Positions 16,283 through 25,440 of a stretch of DNA of 64,000 nt are shown here, piece by piece (positions within the stretch are counted from its first letter, which is position 1; every line of letters begins with the position of its first letter). The translations under genes and the position numbers were made by a program. The notes under the pieces were generated by a model, which saw only the letters and a program-made list of their open reading frames with translations, was not told the DNA's origin and made no database searches. This DNA comes from Mucilaginibacter aurantiaciroseus (GTDB lineage: Bacteria > Bacteroidota > Bacteroidia > Sphingobacteriales > Sphingobacteriaceae), in NCBI RefSeq assembly GCF_024055595.1, contig NZ_JAMXOF010000001.1, positions 1,364,001 to 1,428,000 of the forward strand. Reading direction: 5' to 3'.

Positions 16283-18625
16283 ATGTTCAGAGAAATAAAG
16301 AACCGGTACCTAAGATATTTCACCATCTTCATATATGCTATTATTGTTTTTTTCTGCGCTATCGAAATTAACTTTCTTTGGTTGTTCGGCTATTCGCCCG
16401 ATATGCAGGATATTAAACAACCCACCATGTCGGTGTCATCAGAGGTTTATACTGCTGATGGTAAGCTGATCGGTCGTTTTTACAAAGAGAACCGCTCTCC
16501 TGTCGAGTATAAAGCCATCTCCCTTAACCTGATCCACGCTTTGGTTGCTACCGAGGACGTACGTTTTTACAAACATGGTGGTGTAGATTTTCAAGGTTTT
16601 ATGGGCAGTTTGGTTTCTACGGCAACAGGCGAACGCCGGGGTGGCAGTACCATTACGCAGCAGCTGGCGAAAAACTTGTTCAGTACCCGTAAGCGTAAAT
16701 CGCAGGGATTAATAAAACATATCCCCCTATTGCGCACCGTAGTCTTTAAATGTAAAGAGTGGATCACCGCTTATAAAATAGAACACCAATACAGTAAGGA
16801 ACAGATACTGACCATGTACCTGAACACTGTTCCGTTTGGGAATAACTCCTTCGGAATAAAGACGGCTACTTTAAAGTATTTTAACAAAATGCCCGATGCC
16901 GTTAACCCTGCCGAAGCAGCAACGTTGATAGGCATGTTAAAAGCGACATCAACCTATAACCCAAAAACAAACCCCACGCGCTCGGTTGAACGCCGTAACG
17001 TGGTGCTTAGCCAGATGTTGAAGTATAACTACATCGATAAACCGGCTTATGCTGCTAATGTAGCCCTACCGCTAAATCTTGATCTGAGCTATGTTGACCG
17101 TACCGGCCAGGGCGATTCATACATCCGCCGCGCGGTTGAAAAATGGCTGGATAAGTGGTGTAAGCAAAACGATTACGACCTTTATGAGGACGGTTTAAAG
17201 ATCTATACCACCATCGATTCAAAATTGCAGCAATACGCCGAAGAAGCCGTTGCAACCAAAATGAAGATGCTGCAAAAACGCTTCAATAATTTGTGGGGTA
17301 ATAAAAACCCATGGAGAGACAGTAAGGGCGTAGAGATTAAAGACTTTTTATTAAAAGCCGAGCAAAGGCTGCCGATCTACAAAATGCTTAGCAAAAAACA
17401 CAAAGGCGATACCACACAGATCAACAGCTATTTTGAGAAAAAGAAACGCATGAGCGTGTTCACCTGGAATGGTGATAAGGACACTACCTTCTCCAGCGTA
17501 GATTCTATAAAATACTACACCAGGATCCTGAATACAGGCATGATGACCATGGAGCCATCAACCGGTAAAATAAAGGTTTGGGTTGGCGGCATCGACCATA
17601 AATATTTTAATTACGACCACGTAAACCAGGCCAAACGCCAGGCTGGATCTACCTTTAAGCCATTTGCTTATGTAACCGCTTTAGATAACGGCTTTACCCC
17701 CTGCGATAAGTTTACCGATAAACCGGTAACTATCAAGTTTAAAGATAATGGTAAGGATGATGTATGGCAGCCAAATAATGCCGATTTCCACTTCTCGTAC
17801 CGCGAAATGTCGCTGCGCTGGGCTATGGGCAAATCGGTAAATTCCATTACCGCGCAGGTAACCGAACATGTTGGCTGGGATAAAATTGTAGAATACGCGC
17901 ACAAAATTGGGATCGAGAGCCCACTAAAATCAGTACCGTCGGTATCATTAGGATCTAACGATGTTTCGGTTTATGAAATGGTGCGTGCATACAGCACTTT
18001 CCTTAACAAAGGCGAAAAGGTTGACCCATTATTAGTTACAAAAATAACCGACCAGAAAGGTGATGTGATCGAGGAATTTACGCTGAAGGCCGAGCGCGTT
18101 TTAAGCGAAGAAACCGCATGGCTGATGCTTTATATGTTCCGCGGCGGTATGGAAGAACCGGGCGGTACTTCGCAAGCCCTGTGGGAATATCCAAGCCTTT
18201 GGAAAAAGAACAACCAGATAGGTGGTAAAACAGGTACATCAAGCGACTACGTGGATGGCTGGTATATGGGTATTACTAAGGACCTTGTAACAGGCATTTG
18301 GGTTGGCGCCGATGACCGTAGCGTACACTTCACTAATTCAGAAACCGGTGAAGGTTCGCATACCGCGCTGCCAATATTCGGCGCGTTTATGGAAAAGGTT
18401 TATGCTGATCCTAATTCGGGTTATACCTATGGGCCATTCCCTAAGCCCTGGGTAAAAATAACCAAGGAATACATGTGCCCGTCGCCGCAGATCCGCGAGG
18501 ACACAACATCTACCGATAGCCTAATGGAAATGCCGATAGATACCACGGCCGCGCCTGTTAGTGTACCGGCAACTGAAGAAAAGAAAGAGGAAACACCGGA
18601 AAATAAGCCGCCTGCCACGAAATAA
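16283..18625 (+). CDS. Bifunctional penicillin-binding protein 1A type
   Basis: A 780-residue peptidoglycan synthase. A single N-terminal membrane anchor (about residues 10-35) is followed by a GT51 glycosyltransferase domain with EDVRFYKHGGVD and RRGGSTITQQLAKNLF. A transpeptidase domain follows, carrying SxxK (AGSTFKPFAY), SxN (GKSVNSI) and KTG (GGKTGTSSDYVDGW). The C-terminus is a Pro/Glu/Lys-rich tail. It polymerises and crosslinks glycan strands in the periplasm. The next gene starts 69 bases downstream on the same strand. ponA/mrcA could be used as a name, but orthology was not tested. Confidence 0.93.
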   Translation: MFREIKNRYLRYFTIFIYAIIVFFCAIEINFLWLFGYSPDMQDIKQPTMSVSSEVYTADGKLIGRFYKENRSPVEYKAISLNLIHALVATEDVRFYKHGGVDFQGFMGSLVSTATGERRGGSTITQQLAKNLFSTRKRKSQGLIKHIPLLRTVVFKCKEWITAYKIEHQYSKEQILTMYLNTVPFGNNSFGIKTATLKYFNKMPDAVNPAEAATLIGMLKATSTYNPKTNPTRSVERRNVVLSQMLKYNYIDKPAYAANVALPLNLDLSYVDRTGQGDSYIRRAVEKWLDKWCKQNDYDLYEDGLKIYTTIDSKLQQYAEEAVATKMKMLQKRFNNLWGNKNPWRDSKGVEIKDFLLKAEQRLPIYKMLSKKHKGDTTQINSYFEKKKRMSVFTWNGDKDTTFSSVDSIKYYTRILNTGMMTMEPSTGKIKVWVGGIDHKYFNYDHVNQAKRQAGSTFKPFAYVTALDNGFTPCDKFTDKPVTIKFKDNGKDDVWQPNNADFHFSYREMSLRWAMGKSVNSITAQVTEHVGWDKIVEYAHKIGIESPLKSVPSVSLGSNDVSVYEMVRAYSTFLNKGEKVDPLLVTKITDQKGDVIEEFTLKAERVLSEETAWLMLYMFRGGMEEPGGTSQALWEYPSLWKKNNQIGGKTGTSSDYVDGWYMGITKDLVTGIWVGADDRSVHFTNSETGEGSHTALPIFGAFMEKVYADPNSGYTYGPFPKPWVKITKEYMCPSPQIREDTTSTDSLMEMPIDTTAAPVSVPATEEKKEETPENKPPATK

Positions 18626-18694
18626 TTAAGGCAACCCTGCTTGATTAGGGAACGTATATTATATAAATTAGCCATATCATATAAACCGCTATTT

Positions 18695-21600
18695 ATGTAT
18701 AAACGTTACCACTGCAATTTATTCATCAAGTATCCTTTTATATTATTTTGCCTTGTATTTACGCTGTTATTTAACCAACAGGCTAAAGCCCAGTATTTTG
18801 GGCAAAACAAGGTGCGCTATAAAAACCTAAAATTTAAGGTTTACAAAACCCCGCATTTCGAGATCTATTACTATCTAAAAAACGATAGCCTAATAAAACG
18901 TTTCGCACAAGAGTGTGAGTTGTGGTACACGCTACACCAGCAGGTATTTCGAGATACGTTTAACAAGCCCAACCCTATTATCCTTTACACCAATCACCCT
19001 GATTTTCAGCAGACAACAGCTATCGACGGCGAAATAAGCGTGGGTACCGGTGGTATTACCGAAGGTTTAAAAAACCGCGTGGTAATGCCCGTTATGGAAA
19101 CCAATCAAACTACCCGCCACGTTTTGGGGCACGAGTTGGTTCACGCGTTTCAATACCATATGCTGCTTAGCCGCGATTCTTCTAACTTCGAGAATATTGG
19201 CAATATCCCGCTTTGGATGGTGGAGGGTATGGCCGAATACCTATCCTTAGGTAAAAAAGACGCCTATACCGCCATGTGGATGCGTGACGCTTACCTGAAT
19301 CACAACATACCTACCATACGCGACCTTACCCAAAGCAATAAATATTTCCCGTACCGATATGGCGAGGCGTTCTGGTCGTTCCTTGGGTCAACCTATGGTG
19401 ACACTATCATAGTGCCTTTCTTTAAAAATACAGCACGTTTTGGGTTAGAATACGGAATCCGCCGGACTTTAGGTTATGACGATAAAACCCTCTCCCGCCT
19501 GTGGCAAAACTCCATCGAAAACACTTATAAGCCCTATTTAAAAGATACCGTGCAAACGCCGGTTGGCAAACGCCTTATCGATACTAAGTTGGGCGGCGAT
19601 TTGACCGTTGCCCCTTGTATTAGTCCGGATGGAAAGTATTTGGCATTTCTATCCTCAAAAAGTTTGTTCAGCATTGATCTATACCTGGCGGATGCTAAAA
19701 CGGGCAGGGTGATAAAACAGTTAACCAGCAAAGTATCTAACACGCATATTGATGAGTTTAACTTTATCGAATCAGCGGGCACATGGTCGCCGGATAGCCG
19801 AAAGTTCGCGTTCAGCGTTTTTAGCAAAGGGCGTAACAGGATGCTGGTTGTTGATGTGCCGGATGGAAGGATCGTAAATGATGTTTCGATGGGGAAGGCC
19901 GAGCAGTTTGGCAACCTTACCTGGTCGCCTGACGGTAAAAATGTAGCTTTCCAGGGAATGTCTGAAGGCCAGGGCGACCTTTATATGTATAACTTTGAAT
20001 CTAAAAAAGTTGTTCAGCTCACCAACGATAAGTTTTCGGATTATCAGCCAAACTTCTCAGAGGATGGCAAGCACATCATCTTCTCGAGCGACAGGGCAAC
20101 TTATGACAAAAAGCTATCTCAGGATATCACTTTTAACTTAGCTGAACTGGATATCACCACCGGTAAAATAACTGATATAAAAGTATTCGACGGGGCTAAC
20201 AACCTGAACCCGCAGTATTCTTCGGACGGTAAGCAGGTATATTTTCTGTCTAACAAAGATGGCTTCCGCAATATGTACCGGTATACTTTTGCAAACGCTA
20301 AGGTGGAGCAAATGACCTACCTGTTTACCGGCATCTGCGGTATTACCGAGTATTCGCCGGCATTGAGTTTATCCAATAACGATGATGTGGTTTACTCCTA
20401 CTATCGCGCCCAAAAATACACGATCTACAATGCCAAAGTATCCGACTTTAAACCAGTTGTGGTTGACGCCGGAACAACAAACTTTACAGCAGCTATGCTG
20501 CCGCCATTGCGCGCTGTGGGTGTCGACCTGATCAATTATAACCTGAATAATTACCTCGCTTATAGCAAGATCCCCTTAGATTCGATCCATGCTATACCAT
20601 ATAAACCCAAGTTTAAGTTAGATGCCTTGGGCAGTACAGGTGTAGGGGTTTCGGTTAGTTCGTTTGGAACAGGATTGGCAAGTGGTGTACAGGGTGTGTT
20701 CAGCGATATTTTGGGCAGGAACCAGATTTATGCGGGTGTTGCCGTAAATGGCGCAATCTATGATTTTGGGGGATCAATATTATACATCAATCAACGAGGT
20801 CGCTGGAATTTTGGCTTGGGTATATCACATATCCCTTACCAATCCGGCACTTACGGGTACAACTTTACCAATATTGAGGTTAGTGGTAAATCGACACCTG
20901 TTTACGAAGAAAAAACGGATATCATCCGCACTTTTGAAGACCAACTACAGGCTTTTACGTCTTACCCCCTATCCCGCACTTTACGTACCGAAATAGGGAC
21001 AACAGCTTCACGATACTCTTACCGTGTGGACAGGTACAGCAGTTACTATTCATACACCAATACGCCCGATGCAAATGGTGTAAACCAATTGGCTATAGGC
21101 AACCTGCTCGATTACAAGAAACATAAAATTTCGCGCACGCAATTCCTTGCTGAAAACGGCATCGACTTAAAACCATTCAATATCTATGGCTTAAGCGCCG
21201 CATTGGTTGGTGACGATTCCTACTTTGGCATTGCCGCTCCTTTGAACGGACACCGTTTCCGCATCGAGGCGGAGTATAATATGGGTACTTACAACTTCTT
21301 CTCTCCTACTATCGATCTGCGCAAATATGTACGTGCTGGTTCGTTGACCTTTGCTGCAAGGCTTTATGGTTACGGCCGCTTTGGTAATAATGTTAGCGGT
21401 CTATATCCGCTATATGTGGGTTATCCATTCTTGATCCGTGGTTACGAGGCGCAAACATTTTATAACTCCAAAACAGCAAATAAAAACGGCTTTACTATCG
21501 ATCAGCTTTCGGGCAGCCGCATCGCGGTAGCAAACTTCGAGATTCGTTTACCATTTACCGGGCCGGAGAAACTAGCGGTTATTAAATCAAAATTTCTTTT

Positions 21601-21919
21601 CACCGATCTTAACCTGTTTTTTGATGCCGGTTTAGCCTGGAACAAAGGCAACGACATAAAGTTCCAGAAAGCACCTGATGCCTTAGGCCAAACGCCTGTG
21701 TTAGATAATAATGGTAACCCTGTACTTGATGGCAACGGCAACCCGCAAACGCAAACAACTTATAATACCAACCAGCGTGTGCCGTCACTAAGCGCGGGGA
21801 TCTCGTTAAGGGTGAATTTTTTTGGCGCTTTTGTACTGGAACCTTACTTTGCCGTTCCGTTTAACCGTACGGATGTTAAAAAACCTATATTTGGTTTAAC
21901 TTTTGCACCGGGTTGGTAG
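18695..21919 (+). CDS. Zincin / PD40 propeller / outer-membrane barrel fusion protein
   Basis: I prefer the ATG at 18695 over the TTG at 18641, because a signal peptide ending QQAKAQ then lies at the N-terminus; length is 1074 residues. Near residue 146 GHELVHAFQY is an HExxH zinc site, with EGMAEYL about 30 residues later as in gluzincins. The middle has TolB-like PD40 repeats (ISPDGKYLAFLS, WSPDSRKFAFS, WSPDGKNVAFQG, FSEDGKHIIFSS). From about residue 680 to the end the sequence is Gly/Tyr-rich and beta-like, with RGYEAQTFYN and a terminal FGLTFAPGW, like a surface-antigen (D15) barrel. Function unknown: possibly an outer-membrane peptidase or assembly factor. Confidence 0.8.
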   Translation: MYKRYHCNLFIKYPFILFCLVFTLLFNQQAKAQYFGQNKVRYKNLKFKVYKTPHFEIYYYLKNDSLIKRFAQECELWYTLHQQVFRDTFNKPNPIILYTNHPDFQQTTAIDGEISVGTGGITEGLKNRVVMPVMETNQTTRHVLGHELVHAFQYHMLLSRDSSNFENIGNIPLWMVEGMAEYLSLGKKDAYTAMWMRDAYLNHNIPTIRDLTQSNKYFPYRYGEAFWSFLGSTYGDTIIVPFFKNTARFGLEYGIRRTLGYDDKTLSRLWQNSIENTYKPYLKDTVQTPVGKRLIDTKLGGDLTVAPCISPDGKYLAFLSSKSLFSIDLYLADAKTGRVIKQLTSKVSNTHIDEFNFIESAGTWSPDSRKFAFSVFSKGRNRMLVVDVPDGRIVNDVSMGKAEQFGNLTWSPDGKNVAFQGMSEGQGDLYMYNFESKKVVQLTNDKFSDYQPNFSEDGKHIIFSSDRATYDKKLSQDITFNLAELDITTGKITDIKVFDGANNLNPQYSSDGKQVYFLSNKDGFRNMYRYTFANAKVEQMTYLFTGICGITEYSPALSLSNNDDVVYSYYRAQKYTIYNAKVSDFKPVVVDAGTTNFTAAMLPPLRAVGVDLINYNLNNYLAYSKIPLDSIHAIPYKPKFKLDALGSTGVGVSVSSFGTGLASGVQGVFSDILGRNQIYAGVAVNGAIYDFGGSILYINQRGRWNFGLGISHIPYQSGTYGYNFTNIEVSGKSTPVYEEKTDIIRTFEDQLQAFTSYPLSRTLRTEIGTTASRYSYRVDRYSSYYSYTNTPDANGVNQLAIGNLLDYKKHKISRTQFLAENGIDLKPFNIYGLSAALVGDDSYFGIAAPLNGHRFRIEAEYNMGTYNFFSPTIDLRKYVRAGSLTFAARLYGYGRFGNNVSGLYPLYVGYPFLIRGYEAQTFYNSKTANKNGFTIDQLSGSRIAVANFEIRLPFTGPEKLAVIKSKFLFTDLNLFFDAGLAWNKGNDIKFQKAPDALGQTPVLDNNGNPVLDGNGNPQTQTTYNTNQRVPSLSAGISLRVNFFGAFVLEPYFAVPFNRTDVKKPIFGLTFAPGW

Positions 21920-22047
21920 GTTGACTTAGGATTTGAGAATTACGATTTTAGATTTAGCGCCTGCAATTTGCGACCGATTTTTTGCCTCTTATAATCAGAC
22001 TTATCGATGACAACTGAACCGGCAAGATATTCGTAAATTTAGGTATT

Positions 22048-22536
22048 ATGAAAAGATCGATCTTAGCAATACTGATAGTTAGCATGTTAACCACCTTTGG
22101 GTGCGACAACAGCAACGGGCAAAATAAAAAAACACAGGAGAAAAGACCTTTGGCCAAGCCTGCATTTGGGTGGAAACAAAAGCTTACGGCTAACCAGTAC
22201 GAGATAATGGTGAACCGTGGTACCGAACCACCTTTCCAGAACGCCTATCATGATAATCACCAAAAAGGTGTTTACCTAAGTGCGGCTACCGGCGAAGTAT
22301 TGTTTAGCTCGGAAGATAAATTTGACAGTGGTACCGGCTGGCCAAGCTTTGTAAAGGCTGTTGACCCTAACAAAGTAGAAATTATACACGACAGCAGCTT
22401 TGGCATGAGCCGCGACGAGGTTATTGAAAAAAGCACGGGCCTGCACCTTGGCCACGTATTTGATGACGGTCCTAAAAACAGGGGTGGCAAAAGATATTGC
22501 ATGAACTCGGGCGCATTGGTGTTTGTTAAAAAGTAA
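22048..22536 (+). CDS. msrB: Peptide-methionine (R)-S-oxide reductase, lipoprotein form
   Basis: A 162-residue MsrB that repairs methionine-R-sulfoxide in proteins. The signal ends in a lipobox with Cys19 (TTFGC), so the enzyme is probably membrane-attached in the periplasm. The family core KFDSGTGWPSF and HLGHVFDDGP is intact, and Cys151 in RYCMNSGAL is the catalytic residue. The four zinc-binding cysteines of many MsrBs are replaced (YLSAATG and VIEKSTG). Cys19 and Cys151 are the only cysteines, so no intramolecular resolving Cys exists and reduction must come from outside. The 3' end overlaps the GIY-YIG gene by 11 bases. Confidence 0.92.
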   Translation: MKRSILAILIVSMLTTFGCDNSNGQNKKTQEKRPLAKPAFGWKQKLTANQYEIMVNRGTEPPFQNAYHDNHQKGVYLSAATGEVLFSSEDKFDSGTGWPSFVKAVDPNKVEIIHDSSFGMSRDEVIEKSTGLHLGHVFDDGPKNRGGKRYCMNSGALVFVKK

Positions 22537-22888
22537 CCGCCCTGCGTACCGCTTGTATAGAAGGCCTGCCGTAAATGGCGGGCCTTGCTTTTACACCACT
22601 TTCGTATTTAAGGCCTGCAGTAAGGTCAACCCAATCCGGATTTACGGGACGAATCATTTTTTCTTTTTGAGGGCGTGTATATGTGCTTACCATTTTAAAG
22701 CGTTCCATAGCCTGTTCCTCGGTATTTATTTCTTCAAAATAAACCAAGCGGTTTAATTGCTGCGCGCTGTCAAAAAACAAGGTAGGCATCTCACCATAAA
22801 ACTTAAGGGTTTTAAGCAAGTCTGTGCACATACCTACGTGTAAATTTCTCCTGTTCCTGTCTGTGATTATATATACGAACCTTTTCAT
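22526..22888 (-). CDS. GIY-YIG family protein, probably degenerate
   Basis: A 120-residue protein. The start FVYIITD...NLHVGMCTDL is recognisable as a GIY-YIG core, and LVYFEEINTEEQAMERFKMV followed by RPVNPDWVDL matches the rest of the small UvrC-N-like family seen across Bacteroidota. The usual Arg after the second strand (dlxxRixxH) is replaced by DLLKTLKFYGE, so nuclease activity is doubtful. It is convergent with msrB and overlaps it by 11 bases. Its coding end also contains the probable msrB terminator hairpin. Confidence 0.7.
   Translation of the reverse strand: MKRFVYIITDRNRRNLHVGMCTDLLKTLKFYGEMPTLFFDSAQQLNRLVYFEEINTEEQAMERFKMVSTYTRPQKEKMIRPVNPDWVDLTAGLKYESGVKARPAIYGRPSIQAVRRAVTF
22561..22586 (+). 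terminator. Hairpin that may end msrB transcripts
   Basis: AAGGCCTGCC, six bases, then GGCGGGCCTT gives a 10-bp stem with one T-G wobble, followed by GCTTTTAC. It starts 25 bases after the msrB stop and lies inside the convergent GIY-YIG coding sequence. Confidence 0.45.
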
Positions 22889-22974
22889 TTGATAAAAAAA
22901 ATTTGCTGGTTAAAAAATAATTACTAATTTTATGAGCATAAAAATACTAACAATTTTAGCAATTCCAAATTTTT

Positions 22975-23754
22975 ATGGCAAATATTTCACAAAATATTAA
23001 ATTCCTTCGCAAAAAGAAAGGCCTAACCCAGCAGCAATTCGCCAATCAGTTAGGCATAAAACGTTCATTAGTAGGCGCATATGAAGAAGAACGCGCTGAA
23101 CCTAAATATGAACTACTAAAACAATTAGCAATATTTTTTGACATATCTATTGATGATTTCATCAATGAAACCATCGACGAGAAGTGGGCGCCGAAGCCAA
23201 AAGGCAACCCCGCAAACCTCAGGGTGCTAAGCATTTCGGTAGATAAGGAAGATAATGAGAACATTGAGATGGTACCATTAAAGGCCAGCGCCGGTTATTT
23301 AAATGGCTATGCTGATCCTGAATATGTTAGCCAGTTACCAAAGCTTTATTTGCCTATGTTTAAACAGGGTACATATCGTGGGTTCGAAATAAAAGGAGAT
23401 TCAATGCTGCCATTACAATCCGGTACTACTATAATAGGCGAATACCTGGAGAACTGGGCCGACGTTAAAATTGGCGAAACTTATGTTATTATCTCTAAAA
23501 GCGATGGCGTGGTTTATAAACGTGCTGGCAATAAATATAAAGAAGGCCGCAACCTTAAACTGGTATCAGATAATCCCGTTTACGACCCTTACGAAATAAG
23601 CGCGGACGATGTGCTGGAAGTTTGGAAAGCAAAGGCATACATATCTACCCACATGCCGATGCCTACCCCCGAGCCTACTATGGAAAGCCTTACCACGATG
23701 ATGGCCCAGATGCAGCGCTCGATAGCTAATTTGAATCATAAGGAAGTAAATTAA
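22975..23754 (+). CDS. XRE-type repressor with S24 (LexA-like) peptidase domain
   Basis: A 259-residue regulator. Residues 5-62 are a Cro/CI helix-turn-helix (LTQQQFANQLGIKRSLVGAYEEERAEP). After a linker, ASAGY at 104-108 gives an Ala-Gly pair at the place where LexA/CI-type proteins cut themselves. FEIKGDSMLPL has the catalytic Ser143 and VVYKRAG the Lys182 of the S24 dyad. Proteins of this design in Bacteroidota are thought to act as SOS- or stress-responsive repressors. There is no phage gene nearby. Targets are unknown. It is divergent from the GIY-YIG gene with an 86-base AT-rich gap. Confidence 0.88.
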   Translation: MANISQNIKFLRKKKGLTQQQFANQLGIKRSLVGAYEEERAEPKYELLKQLAIFFDISIDDFINETIDEKWAPKPKGNPANLRVLSISVDKEDNENIEMVPLKASAGYLNGYADPEYVSQLPKLYLPMFKQGTYRGFEIKGDSMLPLQSGTTIIGEYLENWADVKIGETYVIISKSDGVVYKRAGNKYKEGRNLKLVSDNPVYDPYEISADDVLEVWKAKAYISTHMPMPTPEPTMESLTTMMAQMQRSIANLNHKEVN

Positions 23755-23874
23755 ATACGGCAACATTTAAGTTACACTTAAGCCACAACGCATAACAATT
23801 AAGTTACATAGCATCAGGTTAAACCAATCACCATTATCTTTATCTATAACATCAGTTAAACTAAAAAACAAGAG

Positions 23875-24243
23875 ATGAAAAAGATTATGATGATTTGCTT
23901 ATTCGTATTAGGAATATCAGCAGTTAGTTACGCACAAGGTGGAGGTCGCCAGAGAATGACTACAGCCGACAGGGTTAAAGCCATTAAAGATAACTTAAAA
24001 ATCACTGACGACCAGGCAGCAAAAATTACAGTTATTTACGATGCTCAATTAAAATCAATGGATAGCTTGCGTAATGCAGGCGGCGATATGCGTACACAGA
24101 TGCGCCCGATAATGCAGGCTACTACTGATAAAGTTAAGGCCGTATTAACTCCAAAGCAGGCAGCTGCATGGCAAAAACAAATGGACGAAGTACGCGCCCA
24201 ACGCCAAAATGGCAGTGGCGGCGGTGCACCATCTAACAAGTAA
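23875..24243 (+). CDS. Small secreted helical protein (Spy/LTxxQ-like)
   Basis: A 122-residue protein with a clear signal peptide (cut near SYAQG, residue 21). The mature part is helical, with LKITDDQAAKI and VLTPKQAAAWQKQMDEVR, the pattern of Spy/CpxP-like periplasmic proteins where a helix pair carries LTxxQ. It ends in a Gly/Ser-rich tail. It may act as a periplasmic chaperone or stress protein, but this rests on pattern only. Two TTAAGTTACA-like words stand upstream (23767 and 23800) and could be regulator sites. A good terminator follows. Confidence 0.65.
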   Translation: MKKIMMICLFVLGISAVSYAQGGGRQRMTTADRVKAIKDNLKITDDQAAKITVIYDAQLKSMDSLRNAGGDMRTQMRPIMQATTDKVKAVLTPKQAAAWQKQMDEVRAQRQNGSGGGAPSNK

Positions 24244-24266
24244 TAATATTATTACTAAAATAAAAT

Positions 24267-24290
24267 AAGCGGCTATAGTCCGCTTTTTTT
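24267..24290 (+). terminator. Intrinsic terminator after the small secreted protein gene
   Basis: AAGCGG, seven bases, CCGCTT, then a run of T that gives seven in a row including the stem end. It lies just upstream of the bioF start. Confidence 0.8.
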
Positions 24291-24312
24291 ATTTTAGCAG
24301 AAATTTAAAAAC

Positions 24313-25440
24313 GTGGTATCATCAGAAAAATACATCCAAAACAGACTTGATGAACGCAAAGTGCTGGGCACCTACCGCAGCCTTCGCACGGAAAGTGACC
24401 TGGTTGATTTTTGCTCAAACGATTACCTTGGCTTTGCCCGCTACCCTGCTTTAAAAGTCAGTATCCAACAGGAAATTGATGCACATCCGCTAAATTTAAA
24501 CGGGGCAACCGGATCGCGCCTGATCTCCGGTAACATCACCTACACCGAAGAACTGGAACAGCAGATAGCTTCGTTTCATAAAAACGAAGCGGGTTTGCTA
24601 TTTAACTCGGGTTACGATGCTAATGTGGGTTTGTTCTCGTCACTACCGCAAAAGGGCGACACCATTATTCACGACGAACTGATTCATGCCTCTATTATCG
24701 ACGGTGCGCGGTTAAGTCACGCCAACCGCTACACATTTCGCCATAATGATCTGAAGAGCCTGCAGGGCAAGCTAAAGCAGGCTAAGGGAGTTTGTTACGT
24801 GGTGATTGAAAGTATTTATTCCATGGACGGTGATACCCCGCCCATAGTCGAAATACTTAAACTAACCGAACAATATAGCGCAAACCTAATTGTGGACGAA
24901 GCCCATGCGGTTGGCTTATACCCTTTTGGATTGATCTCTCATTTAGGGGTACAGGATAAGGTATTTGCCCGTGTGGTAACCTTCGGAAAAGCATTAGGCT
25001 GCCACGGTGCAATTATTTTGGGCAGTAATTTGCTACGGGAGTACCTCATCAACTTTTCGCGCGCGTTTATTTATACTACAGCGGCATCATTCCAACAAAT
25101 AGCTGCTGTGAAGATGGCTTATGAACTGTTGAGCAAGTCATCACCAGAAATAGAAAAACTTAATTGTAACATCAACCTTTTTAAACAGGGAATTAAGCAA
25201 AGTGAAACCTATCCTTTATTACAAAGCGATAGTGCTATCCAATGTATCATATTAAACAATAACGAAAGGGCTAAGCATGCGGCTCAAACTTTGCAAAACT
25301 CCGGATTGGACGTAAGGGCGATATTAAGTCCTACGGTTGCCAAAGGTGCCGAGCGCATCCGCATTTGCATTCACTCCTATAATACTGCGGAAGATATCAA
25401 TCTGCTTACTTCAACTATTAATAACATCATCCATGCATAA
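24313..25440 (+). CDS. bioF: 8-amino-7-oxononanoate synthase
   Basis: A 375-residue PLP enzyme that condenses pimeloyl-thioester with alanine in biotin synthesis. It starts at GTG; no ATG fits the N-terminus. The fold-type I signature is clear: NGATGSRLISGN, HDELIHASIIDGARLS, VDEAHAVGLY (the Asp that holds the PLP ring nitrogen) and TFGKALGCHG (Schiff-base Lys). bioD starts inside its last codons (8-base overlap), so the two are translated from one mRNA. Related CoA-dependent synthases (kbl, spt) look similar, but the bioD neighbour settles the assignment. Confidence 0.92.
   Translation: MVSSEKYIQNRLDERKVLGTYRSLRTESDLVDFCSNDYLGFARYPALKVSIQQEIDAHPLNLNGATGSRLISGNITYTEELEQQIASFHKNEAGLLFNSGYDANVGLFSSLPQKGDTIIHDELIHASIIDGARLSHANRYTFRHNDLKSLQGKLKQAKGVCYVVIESIYSMDGDTPPIVEILKLTEQYSANLIVDEAHAVGLYPFGLISHLGVQDKVFARVVTFGKALGCHGAIILGSNLLREYLINFSRAFIYTTAASFQQIAAVKMAYELLSKSSPEIEKLNCNINLFKQGIKQSETYPLLQSDSAIQCIILNNNERAKHAAQTLQNSGLDVRAILSPTVAKGAERIRICIHSYNTAEDINLLTSTINNIIHA

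Noticed and set aside
22975..24243. Prophage remnant around the S24 repressor
   Set aside because: No integrase, structural or lysis genes are nearby; flanking genes are ordinary chromosomal ones.
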